Program-made: the position numbers and the translations under genes | NCBI GenBank assembly: GCA_966185765.1 | Contig: CBIFVZ010000040.1 | Location: 1 to 35,599 of the forward strand | Source of the DNA: CBIFVZ01 sp966185765 | Lineage (GTDB): Bacteria; Pseudomonadota; Gammaproteobacteria; Enterobacterales; Enterobacteriaceae | Direction of reading: 5' to 3' | DNA length: 35,599 nucleotides | The notes under the pieces: model-generated | The model's database searches: none | What the model saw: only the letters and a program-made list of their open reading frames with translations | What the model was told of the DNA's origin: nothing | Part shown: one piece after another, positions 1 to 6,602 of the stretch | Numbering within the stretch: the stretch's first letter is position 1 | Layout of the letters: every line of letters starts with the position of its first letter

Positions 1-1
1 G

Positions 2-564
2 TTCATACGGGAGAAGGGACTCCGTATGAACGTGTACAATAATAGGGAAATGACGTGGAGCGCTGAAAACAGGCGCTTTGAGTTTTCTCCTCACCCGGGC
101 TAGGAGCCACTTATCACGTGGACGCCTGCTAATGGGCCGAAGTATGCGAGCAGTACAGAATCACCGATACAGAAAATTGACCAGCCAACCATTCCGGTGA
201 CGCCGATCCTAGAACATGGTGAAAGCACGACTCCCCCATTCCCGGTTCCCGATCCGCAGGATATTTACGACTGGATACTGACGTTCCTGGACAATGCGGG
301 CTATGCACCGATTTATGTGTTGCTTAGTAAGCGAGTTAGAGAAAAAGAGCTACATGAGGTAGCGAAGAAATTAGGTTACCCTAACTATATTCTACCACAA
401 AAGCTCCTTTTGATTCACACGGGCAACCTGTTTTCAGTAATGGTAAAGAATACATTACACCGGATGTTGAAGGGCATAACGTTTTAAATGGCTGGAAACT
501 AATGAACCGGAAAGGGAAGCGAGTGGGGATATTTGATGCCGATTTAAATTACATAAAGGATTAA
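2..564 (+). pseudogene. Broken pyocin-S/polymorphic toxin tail with RNase-like C-terminal domain
   Basis: The frame is open from the window's left edge and reads as the end of an S-type pyocin domain (a WTPANGP-type motif, then a proline-rich linker ending in an AGYAPIYVLL-type segment). A short toxin domain follows, with HGQPVFSNGKEYITPDVEGH and a GWK...KGKRVGIFDADLN tail. This resembles, from memory, the Ntox21-type RNase domain of CdiA and bacteriocin toxins; that name is inference. Two lesions are visible. An in-frame TAG lies at 101-103. The A run at 399-402 is one base short, and restoring one A joins the two halves into a frame ending at TAA 562-564. The 5' part of the gene lies outside the window. 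The candidate immunity gene starts 5 bases downstream. A sequencing error in the A run is possible, but the TAG would still break the frame. Confidence 0.7.
187..334 (+). repeat. Pyocin-S linker repeat, copy 1
   Basis: This stretch is about 87% identical by hand count to 2016-2163. Both encode the same linker (TIPVTP, EHGE, TPPFPVPDPQDI, DWILTF, DNAGYAP). The repeat stands just before the toxin domain in each cassette, the place where toxin modules are usually exchanged. Confidence 0.85.
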
Positions 565-569
565 GTATT

Positions 570-1022
570 ATGTTTGAAATTTTTGTTGATGAAATAATGA
601 AAGAATCTATCTATGGTGGTAATTATTATCCTTCTATTATAAAAATCGACGATTTTGAAGAGGGTTTTCAATTGCCTGCTGGCTTCTGGAAAGTTAAAGA
701 CTATAAAAAAAGCTGGCTCAAATCCCTTAGGATAGGTATGGGAAATAACAGTCATGCAGTGCTCGCTGTATCAATGGGAGAAAAGTGTGATGTTAATTTT
801 ATCTTCACGTGGACGATATATTTTAAGGGCGATTACGCCAAGATTCAGAACATCATGTTGTTTATGGAGAATATGAAAGGATTCACGCCCGAGGGGATAA
901 ATAGTTTTGCGAATGAATACGAAGAATATGATGAAGATGGAGCGAAAATATCTGAATGGACGACTGATTATGATAGTATTAACAAATACATTAAAAAATT
1001 AGAGCTTGATCTTTCTATGTAA
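570..1022 (+). CDS. Probable immunity protein for the upstream toxin (CdiI-like)
   Basis: This 150-residue acidic, soluble protein has no signal peptide or membrane segment. It contains an IIKIDDFEEGFQLP segment, a KSWLKSL segment, a NFIFTWTIYF core and a KISEWTTD motif near the C-terminus. From memory this matches the CdiI immunity family paired with CdiA toxins of Enterobacter cloacae type; I cannot run the search. It begins 5 bases after the stop of the broken toxin frame, the usual toxin-immunity order, and is markedly AT-rich compared with the enterobactin genes, which suggests transfer. It is the only clearly intact immunity-type gene in the block besides the CPCC gene. It would be expected to bind and neutralise its cognate toxin in the cytoplasm; here the adjacent toxin is dead, so it may be an orphan. 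Confidence 0.65.
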   Translation: MFEIFVDEIMKESIYGGNYYPSIIKIDDFEEGFQLPAGFWKVKDYKKSWLKSLRIGMGNNSHAVLAVSMGEKCDVNFIFTWTIYFKGDYAKIQNIMLFMENMKGFTPEGINSFANEYEEYDEDGAKISEWTTDYDSINKYIKKLELDLSM

Positions 1023-1054
1023 AATCCATTAAGACAGAATTCTGTTACTCGTCA

Positions 1055-1476
1055 AATCCTCTGGCAAGCCCGCAGTATGAACCCGGAGTTGCCTCAGGTA
1101 AAGATGAGGTTCTAACAGGGCAGAGAAAGTGGTTAGAAGAGGCAGGAAAGGGACTCGGTGCCCCAGTACCTACTCAAGTAGCAGACAAGCTACGAGGACG
1201 TAAGCTCCCTAATTTCGATGATTACAGGGAGCCATTCTGATTAGCGGTGGCTGATTGTCCTGAATTATTGAATCAATTTAATTCTAATAATCAGAAGTAA
1301 ATCCGTAAGGGTAATTCACCATTTGCACAGAAAAAATCAGGTAGGAAAACGCAAGCGTTATGAACTACATCATAAACAGCATATAAAAGACGGGGGTGGT
1401 ATATAATTCTGACAATATTGGGGTGGTTACCCCTGAGCATCACATACACAACATTCATAAACCGGAGGGAAAATGA
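1055..1476 (+). pseudogene. Degraded colicin/pyocin-type HNH DNase toxin cassette
   Basis: The translated pieces match the nuclease domain of colicin E2/E9 and pyocin S1/S2: a YEPGVASGK junction, a WLEEAGKGLGAPVP segment, VADKLRGRKLPNFDDY, then a YELHHK histidine motif and a VVTPEHHIHNIHK finger in other frames. These enzymes cleave DNA through an H-N-H/beta-beta-alpha metal site. The copy is heavily broken: TGA at 1238-1240 where the family usually has tryptophan, TAA at 1298-1300, and at least two frame changes between about 1335 and 1410. Its stop overlaps the next immunity start (ATGA at 1473-1476). Only the last few residues of the pyocin-S linker are still visible. It cannot make an active toxin. 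Confidence 0.75.
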
Positions 1477-1741
1477 CAATTTTGCATCAGAACTTTGAGG
1501 ATTACTCTGAAGAGGAATTTCTGCTATTCATCACAGATATTTGTTGCAGTCACTCTGGCAGCGAACAAGAGCAAGATGAATGGGTTGGGCATTTTGAAAA
1601 AAAACGCAGCATCCAGATGGAAGTGATTTGATTTATTATCCAGAAAACGATGGGGATGACACTCCGGAAGCAATAACTGAAATTGTGAAAAAATGGCGTC
1701 GAGAGCAAGGGTTGCCATTGTTTAAAATAGTGGATAAATAA
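1473..1741 (+). pseudogene. Frameshifted colicin E-type immunity gene (Im family)
   Basis: The product would be an Im2/Im7/Im9-like four-helix protein that blocks the HNH DNase encoded just upstream. The N-terminal half reads MTILHQNFEDYSEEEFLLFI...ICC. In another frame the second half continues with a DGSDLIYYPENDGDD segment, carrying the family's YYP motif, and ends KKWRREQGLPLFK. The two halves join if one A is added to the eight-A run at 1597-1604. This could be a real frameshift or a homopolymer miscall. The start overlaps the toxin remnant's stop, the normal coupling for such pairs. With the toxin dead, there is no selection to keep it. Confidence 0.72.
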
Positions 1742-1769
1742 ACAACGCCGCCGCAAGCAGCGGGGTATT

Positions 1770-1967
1770 TCAGAACAGAAGCAGTTGATGATCCGCATGG
1801 ATTTTTTGATACTTTCCACCCTCATTTTTCACATATTTCCCTATCATATTTTCGTCGCCATGCTTACCAACTTTGCTGGCAAAGTAGCGGTCAGTCCAAA
1901 ACTCACCACCCCATAGCACCTTCTTTACGAATGGACATCGTTTGAAGATTTCTCGTGCTGTCAGACT
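1770..1967 (-). mobile_element. tnpA: IS200/IS605-family TnpA C-terminal fragment
   Basis: The minus strand encodes the end of a Y1 single-strand transposase: LTAREIFKRCPFVKKVLWGG, EFWTDRYFASKVGKHG, then an MIGKYVKNE helix and a C-terminal HQLLLF followed by stop. The Y1 family carries its catalytic tyrosine in a helix of this kind, and YVK fits that place; this is from knowledge of the family. The frame meets a stop just upstream of the fragment, and no N-terminal half with the HUH motif is seen, so the gene is a remnant of about 66 codons. A small CCGC/GCGG hairpin at 1751-1764 lies just past the 3' end and could be a worn right-end structure. The fragment sits between two toxin/immunity cassettes. 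Confidence 0.65.
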
Positions 1968-2015
1968 TTAGATAATGGTAATTATTTTGGTCACGCTATA
2001 TGTTGGGATAGACTG

Positions 2016-2163
2016 AACCATTCCGGTGACGCCTGTCCATGAACATGGTGAAACCACGACGCCTCCATTCCCGGTTCCCGATCCGCAGGATATTAACGAC
2101 TGGATACTGACATTTCCGGATAATGCGGGCTATGCACCAGTCTACGTTTTACTTAAAACGCCG
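2016..2163 (+). repeat. Pyocin-S linker repeat, copy 2
   Basis: Direct repeat of 187-334, in the same orientation and about 1.83 kb downstream. It leads into a different toxin domain (HNH DNase) from copy 1 (RNase-like). It has no upstream pyocin-S body, so it marks a cassette added behind a full-length gene rather than a complete gene. Confidence 0.85.
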
Positions 2164-2563
2164 CGTGATGAACCGGGGGGCAACCGGCAACGGTGAGTTA
2201 TTGACCAGACCTGGAAGATGGTTGGAGAAAGCGAGCCAGGGGCTGGGAGCACCGGTACCTTCACAGGTAGCTGATAAATTGAAAGGGAGGGAGTTCCCCA
2301 ATTTTAAGGCTTACAGAAACGCGTTTTGGCTGGCTGTATCCGAGTGTCCAGAGTTATTAGAACAGTTTATGGGGGCAAACAGAATACAAATTATGAAGGG
2401 CTTCGCCCCGTTTACAATACCTGAAGAGCAGGCCGGTGGTCGGGAACGATTCGAATTACACCATAAAGAGCGTATTGTCGATGGCAGAGATGTCTGTAAT
2501 GCAGATAATCTCAGTGTGGCGACTCCTGGAAGACATATAGACATCCATCGGAGGAAAAATTAA
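2016..2563 (+). pseudogene. Orphan pyocin-S linker plus colicin-type HNH DNase domain, frameshifted
   Basis: The linker frame (ending YVLLKTPRDEPG) changes frame at the G run 2175-2180. Comparison with the neighbouring DNase copy suggests two bases are missing there. After the shift the DNase domain is fully open: ATGNGELLTRPGRWLEKA, GAPVPSQVADKLKG, NAFWLAVSECPELLEQF, then RFELHHKERI and VATPGRHIDIHRRKN. The ELHH and HIDIH motifs match the HNH nuclease site of colicin E9 and pyocin S2. From an internal ATG at 2123 it could be made as a 146-residue protein without export or receptor domains. The stop overlaps the immunity start (TAATG at 2561-2565). The nuclease domain itself shows no missing key residue, although its immunity gene has an internal stop. 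Confidence 0.78.
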
Positions 2564-2826
2564 TGACTGTAATACGAGACAATATACAGGAATACACTGA
2601 GTCAGAGTTTCTGGAGTTCATTCGGGATATTTAAAATGCAAACTGTGACTCCGAAGCTGAACATACTCAATGGGTCAGGCATTTTACGAAATTAGTGCAA
2701 CACCCTAAAGGAAATGGATTAATATTTTACCCTGAGGGAGATGATGGTGATTCACCTGAGGGTATACTCAAAACAGTTGTAAAGTGGCGGAAAGTTCAAG
2801 GTCTTCCTTTATTCAAAGATAGCTGA
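2563..2826 (+). pseudogene. Colicin E-type immunity gene (Im family) with internal stop
   Basis: The frame reads MTVIRDNIQEYTESEFLEFI, then a TAA at 2632-2634, then NANCDSEAEHTQW, a GNGLIFYPEGDDGDSPEG segment and WRKVQGLPLFKDS before the true stop. This is an Im9-like immunity protein, with its acidic specificity helix and the YP motif, matched to the DNase domain just upstream. Apart from one nonsense codon the full 87-codon frame is open, so the lesion is recent or miscalled. If real, the DNase frame upstream has no intact immunity partner here. Confidence 0.75.
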
Positions 2827-2889
2827 ATATTAATTGTTCTCAGCTACATCAGGCATGCTATTGCCTCAGTGGAAAAAAGGTGAAAATTA

Positions 2890-3056
2890 TGCGTCATAAA
2901 TTATATGAGTACACTGAGCCGGAATTATTGCTTTGGGTGCTCATGAGGTAACGCGTCGTCAGAAATGTGTCAGACCGAACACGAAGTGGCATAAAACATG
3001 TTCGCCTGGCTTCCGGCAACACTGATCTCCTCCCTGAAAAAAGTGCGTGGAACTAA
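2890..3056 (+). pseudogene. Third Im-type immunity remnant, heavily decayed
   Basis: After a purine-rich ribosome site, the frame reads MRHKLYEYTEPELLLWV, close to the N-terminus of the two Im-like genes upstream. It then breaks at TGA-type and frame lesions near 2945. Short pieces resembling the family continue in other frames (SSEMCQTEHEVA, then SGNTDLLPE). No DNase remnant is seen directly before it. The call rests mainly on the N-terminal YTEPE motif. Confidence 0.5.
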
Positions 3057-3110
3057 AATGGGTCTATTAACACCTCAATCCTGTTAAGTTTAAACAGGCG
3101 GCAATAGTAG

Positions 3111-3316
3111 CGGTCAACCATTGTACTGGATAGGTATTCAGTACATGATTTCCTAAGAGAGTCGCCATCAGGAACCCTAACAAAAAAAAGAAAAATGGTG
3201 ATGCATTTTACTATCATCCGGACTCGAACACCTTCGCAGTGAAAACGAAAGATGGTGTACCTAAAACCATGTTTGGACCTGAAATAAAAATGAATTACCG
3301 GGAGAAACAGAAATAA
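3111..3316 (+). pseudogene. Toxin C-terminal fragment (polymorphic-toxin type), frameshifted
   Basis: Two overlapping frames give DRYSVHDFLRESPSGTLTKK, then KNGDAFYYHPDSNTFAV and KTKDGVPKTMFGPE. They join if one A is added to the run at 3191-3195. The pattern Y..A.DFL, GTLTK, NTFAV and G.P.TMF.P is common at the ends of Rhs, CdiA and MafB-type toxins; the exact nuclease class is not known to me. Nothing recognisable as its N-terminal part remains, and a TAG at 3108-3110 closes the frame upstream. The stop overlaps the next start (TAATG, 3314-3318), the same junction used by the DNase/Im pair. Confidence 0.55.
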
Positions 3317-3516
3317 TGAATACAGTCCATTCTTGCCCATGCTGTGGAAAGTATGAATTTTCCGAAGAGAGAAGTTATGAAATTTGTCCTGTTTGTAATT
3401 GGGAGGATGATCCAGTTCAGGTGGAAGACCCCAATTTTGGTGGTGGCGCGAATACAATGAGTCTTAGTGAAGCCAAATTGCCTGGAGCAAAGGTCTTAAG
3501 GTTTAATAAGTTTTGA
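3316..3516 (+). CDS. CPCC family cysteine-rich protein, candidate immunity protein
   Basis: The 66-residue protein has a CPCC motif (Cys7, Cys9, Cys10) and a second pair in ICPVCNWEDDPVQ (Cys24, Cys27), followed by a PNFGGGANTMSLSEA segment. This is the classic layout of the Cys_rich_CPCC family, which probably binds a metal. The start is preceded by a GGGAGAAACAG site and overlaps the stop of the toxin fragment, so an immunity role is likely by position but is inference. The last 15 or so residues do not match what I remember of the family, so the 3' end may be altered. The gene is AT-rich like the rest of the block. Confidence 0.65.
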   Translation: MNTVHSCPCCGKYEFSEERSYEICPVCNWEDDPVQVEDPNFGGGANTMSLSEAKLPGAKVLRFNKF

Positions 3517-4066
3517 TATGATAAATAAAGGCTATTATATCAGGCATTAAATTTTGAGAAATGGCAGGTAATTAATCTTATGCTGTCCGGCAAAGCTTTT
3601 TCAAACCAGCCATTTGCCCTTGAGCAGTATCAACATAGATATTATCTCGCGAAGTATGAACCACGCTGTTATAGGGTATGATGCACGATATTATCGTGGT
3701 GAACAACGAGAAAAAAATTATTGATACCATCGCTGTATTAGCTCAGGTCTGAAATAATACACATCAATTATTTTTTTGGTGAGCTGGCACAGCATGTGCC
3801 GTAACACGGACTTATTACCATCGTGGTGTGTTAATCAACGCGGAGCAGGTCACAGGCAAAAAGTGCAATTTCAACGTACAGGTAAGGAAGGGAAATACTG
3901 AAAAAGGTCGCTGTGGTGAAAGCTGACGCTGGCTACCGGAGAGTGGTTACGCCATCCAGGCGCCGTTCAGCAAAAATAACACTTAATGAAAACAGAGAAA
4001 ATAATGCGCCCGGCGTAAGGTGAAGGTAACCATAGCCGGGCGGTATCAACAGAAGCAGGACCGCTA
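3517..4066. other. Intergenic stretch with no recognisable gene
   Basis: About 550 bases between the toxin block and fepA. Several short open pieces occur (for example 3522-3676 and from 3679) but none is longer than about 50 codons or matches a family I know. In E. coli K-12 the entD gene lies at this side of fepA; no trace of its phosphopantetheinyl transferase motifs is visible here. The stretch probably contains worn ends of the accessory block plus the fepA terminator. Confidence 0.6.
4007..4042 (-). terminator. Probable fepA terminator
   Basis: An 8-base stem CGCCCGGC/GCCGGGCG encloses a 20-base loop. On the minus strand it is followed by a T-rich stretch (complement of 3990-4003). It lies about 25 bases beyond the fepA stop. 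Confidence 0.6.
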
Positions 4067-6328
4067 TCAGAAGTGGGTATTCACGCTCATATACCACGTA
4101 CGGCCAGACTCGTTGTACGTTGCCGCACCCGCGCCGTACATATAACCGGTGTTGCCGCCGGTAGTCTGGGCGTTACCTTCGCGCCAGTGGCGCTTATCAA
4201 AGACGTTATCTACGCCTGCAGTCAGGCTCACGTTTTTCGTGGCATCCCAGGTTGCGCTCAGGCCAACAATGCTGTACGGGCTGACCTCATTACGCTCGCT
4301 ACCGGTTACCGGCGCACCGTTATAGTTAAAGCGCTTTGGCTGCTGCTTGCCATACCAGGTGAAGGTGCTTTGCAGCGACAAATCGCTTTGCACCTGCCAG
4401 CTCAGGGTCGAGTTGAGCGTGTATTTTGGAATAATCGACAGACGTTCGCCGCTCTCTTTATTCTTACTCTGCAACATCCAGGTCAGGTTATTGCTCCAGG
4501 TAATAGTCTCGCTAACCGGCACGTTAAGCGTACCTTCCAGACCTTCCACCACGGCTTTTGGTACATTCTCCCACTTGTAGATATTGGTGCCGGAGGTGTT
4601 GGTTGAGGCGGGCTGATAGCCTGCTTCAATTTTGTTGCGGTAATCGTTGCGAAACCAGGTCACACCCGCGAGCCAGCCTTCATGTTTAAATTCAAGGCCA
4701 ATCTCTTTATTGATGCTGGTTTCGGCATTCAGGTCATCGTTACCTTGCAAGTAGCACGGCGTACCGCTGATGTAACAGCCCTGGCCGCGGCTGTAGAGCA
4801 GGTAGTTGGGGTTGGTCTGGTACAGGCTTGGCGCTTTATAGGCGCGGGCGATGCCCATCTTCAGCGTGAAATCATCGCTCAGGCCCTGGCTTAAGTTAAG
4901 CGACGGGCTCCAGTTGTTGCCCACAATACTGTGGTGGTCAAAACGCAGCGCGGGCGTCAGCATGGTGCTGTCGGTCAGTTCCATGTTGTCTTCGGCAAAC
5001 AGTGAGAAAATCTGCGCCTGGGAATAGGGGCTGCGACTGGTGGCGTCAATACCATCTACCGGGCCGCCAGCCAGCGTCTGGGTATTAGAGGCATTGTCCT
5101 TCATCTTCTGCTGGTTCCACTCGCCACCGAGCGTCAGGTTCTGGTTAACCAGGTAGTCGAAAGGTATGCTCACTTCGCTGTGCAGCAGCACGTCGCTAAG
5201 ATCGATATCCACAAAATTGCCGCTGGAGAAAATACCTTCGGTGCCACCCGCCAGCCCTTCATTCACGCGTGAGTTTCGGGTGTGTTCATACTGGGCGTAT
5301 GTGTTGGTGGTTACGCCGTTGTCCCAGCCACCGTTCCAGGTGACTGAGTAAGTCTGGCGATACAGGCGATTGGTTTCCTTACCGTAATTTTCCTTCACCA
5401 GGTCGTTGCTGTTGGTGTTCTGGGTATCGCCCGCGTACAGGTTGCCCTGACGGCTGTAGCCTGCTTCAAACTCCAGGCTTTGCATGGGGGCAAAGTCCCA
5501 GCGTACCTGGCCGTTTATATCTTTATTAATTACACCTTCACGTCCGGCAGGCAGCGTATCAGCATAAATACCGGTGCGCTCAGAGCGGTGATCCTGGTTG
5601 ATATACTGGGAGTCGGCCTGGGTTTTATCCAGATTGCCCCACAGGCGGAAGCTCAGGTCGCCGCCCATTGGGCCTGTGAGACTAAAGTTGGTGCGTTTAG
5701 TCGCACCTTCGTATTTATGTTCCGGAACGTTGAAATAGGTGTCCCAACTGCCGTGCCAGTCAGTGCTGCTGCGTTTCGTGATGATATTGACCACGCCGCC
5801 TGCCGCACCGTTGCCATAGCGTGCCGCCGCCGGGCCACGAATCACTTCAATACGTTCAATCATCTCTGGCGGCACCCAGTTGCTGTCGCCACGCGTGTCG
5901 CGCTCGCCACGCCAGCCCTGGCGTACGGAATTGCGGCTGGTAACAGGCTTGCCGTCAATCAGTATGAGGGTATTTTCCGGACCCATACCGCGGATATCAA
6001 TCTGGCGATTGTTACCACGTTGGCCGCTGGTCGCGTTACCCGTGAGGTTAACGCCAGGCATAGTGCGAATGATTTCAGAAACGTCGCGTGCGGGAGGGCG
6101 TTTGCGGATTTCATCGGCGGTGATAGTGGACACGCCCGGAGCCTGTAAGTTTTGCACGGCGGCGGTGACGACTATCGTATCTTCGGCGGTCTTTTTGCTG
6201 GTGTTGTTTGCTGTGCTGCTCGCTTCACCGTTCGCGACCGGTTCTTGTGCCGCGACGGCTGGCAATGCGCCGCCATAAAGAGCGATGTGAATAAGTACCG
6301 CGAGAGAATACTGAATCTTCTTGTTCAT
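4067..6328 (-). CDS. fepA: Ferric enterobactin outer-membrane receptor FepA
   Basis: FepA is the TonB-dependent outer-membrane porin that binds ferric enterobactin and passes it to the periplasm. The 753-residue protein matches E. coli FepA (746) along its length. Residues 1-27 form a signal peptide ending AVAA. A TonB box (DTIVV) is at 50-54, followed by the plug (GVSTITADEIR, RGMGPENTLILIDGKPV, RGERDTRGDSNWVPP, ARYGNGAAGGVVNIIT) and a 22-strand barrel ending in the usual terminal phenylalanine. The spacer between signal peptide and TonB box is about a dozen residues longer than in E. coli. It is divergent from fes and shares the Fur-box intergenic region. No entD follows it. Confidence 0.97.
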   Translation of the reverse strand: MNKKIQYSLAVLIHIALYGGALPAVAAQEPVANGEASSTANNTSKKTAEDTIVVTAAVQNLQAPGVSTITADEIRKRPPARDVSEIIRTMPGVNLTGNATSGQRGNNRQIDIRGMGPENTLILIDGKPVTSRNSVRQGWRGERDTRGDSNWVPPEMIERIEVIRGPAAARYGNGAAGGVVNIITKRSSTDWHGSWDTYFNVPEHKYEGATKRTNFSLTGPMGGDLSFRLWGNLDKTQADSQYINQDHRSERTGIYADTLPAGREGVINKDINGQVRWDFAPMQSLEFEAGYSRQGNLYAGDTQNTNSNDLVKENYGKETNRLYRQTYSVTWNGGWDNGVTTNTYAQYEHTRNSRVNEGLAGGTEGIFSSGNFVDIDLSDVLLHSEVSIPFDYLVNQNLTLGGEWNQQKMKDNASNTQTLAGGPVDGIDATSRSPYSQAQIFSLFAEDNMELTDSTMLTPALRFDHHSIVGNNWSPSLNLSQGLSDDFTLKMGIARAYKAPSLYQTNPNYLLYSRGQGCYISGTPCYLQGNDDLNAETSINKEIGLEFKHEGWLAGVTWFRNDYRNKIEAGYQPASTNTSGTNIYKWENVPKAVVEGLEGTLNVPVSETITWSNNLTWMLQSKNKESGERLSIIPKYTLNSTLSWQVQSDLSLQSTFTWYGKQQPKRFNYNGAPVTGSERNEVSPYSIVGLSATWDATKNVSLTAGVDNVFDKRHWREGNAQTTGGNTGYMYGAGAATYNESGRTWYMSVNTHF

Positions 6329-6519
6329 TATGAATGGTGTCCTGCCAGGTTTTTCTTAGCCGTTTCTTTTTTGCCCGAAGCCAGCGCAAAGAGGCGGCAT
6401 GATGTCAAAAAATATGGTTACACCGTGGTTTTCCCGATGAGTATTGCAGGAAACCAGTGGTTTTTATTGTTATGACCGTGCCGGATGGCAAGAAGCGCAC
6501 CGGCGGCGAATACGCTATT

Positions 6520-6538
6520 GCAAATGAAAATAATTATC
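6520..6538. promoter_or_regulatory. Fur box in the fepA/fes divergent region
   Basis: GCAAATGAAAATAATTATC matches 15 of 19 positions of the Fur consensus by hand count. It lies 65 bases before fes and about 190 bases before fepA, in the place where E. coli has its shared Fur-controlled fepA-fes promoters. Iron-loaded Fur would repress both directions. Confidence 0.75.
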
Positions 6539-6602
6539 AATAATATTATCTTTAAAATTTGAAGTGCATTGCTTTTTACTTACATAACATGAGGTTATAG
6601 TG

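Noticed and set aside
3096..3143. A short peptide (AAIVAVNH...) recalling ADP-ribosylglycohydrolases
   Set aside because: Only about eight residues match and the frame stops at once; another frame gives a better toxin-end reading.
5480..6148. A 222-codon open frame opposite fepA
   Set aside because: Shadow of fepA; no start signal and no recognisable domain.
6480..6504. A REP-like inverted repeat in the fepA/fes gap
   Set aside because: Only 5-base arms (GCCGG/CCGGC) and poor fit to the REP consensus.
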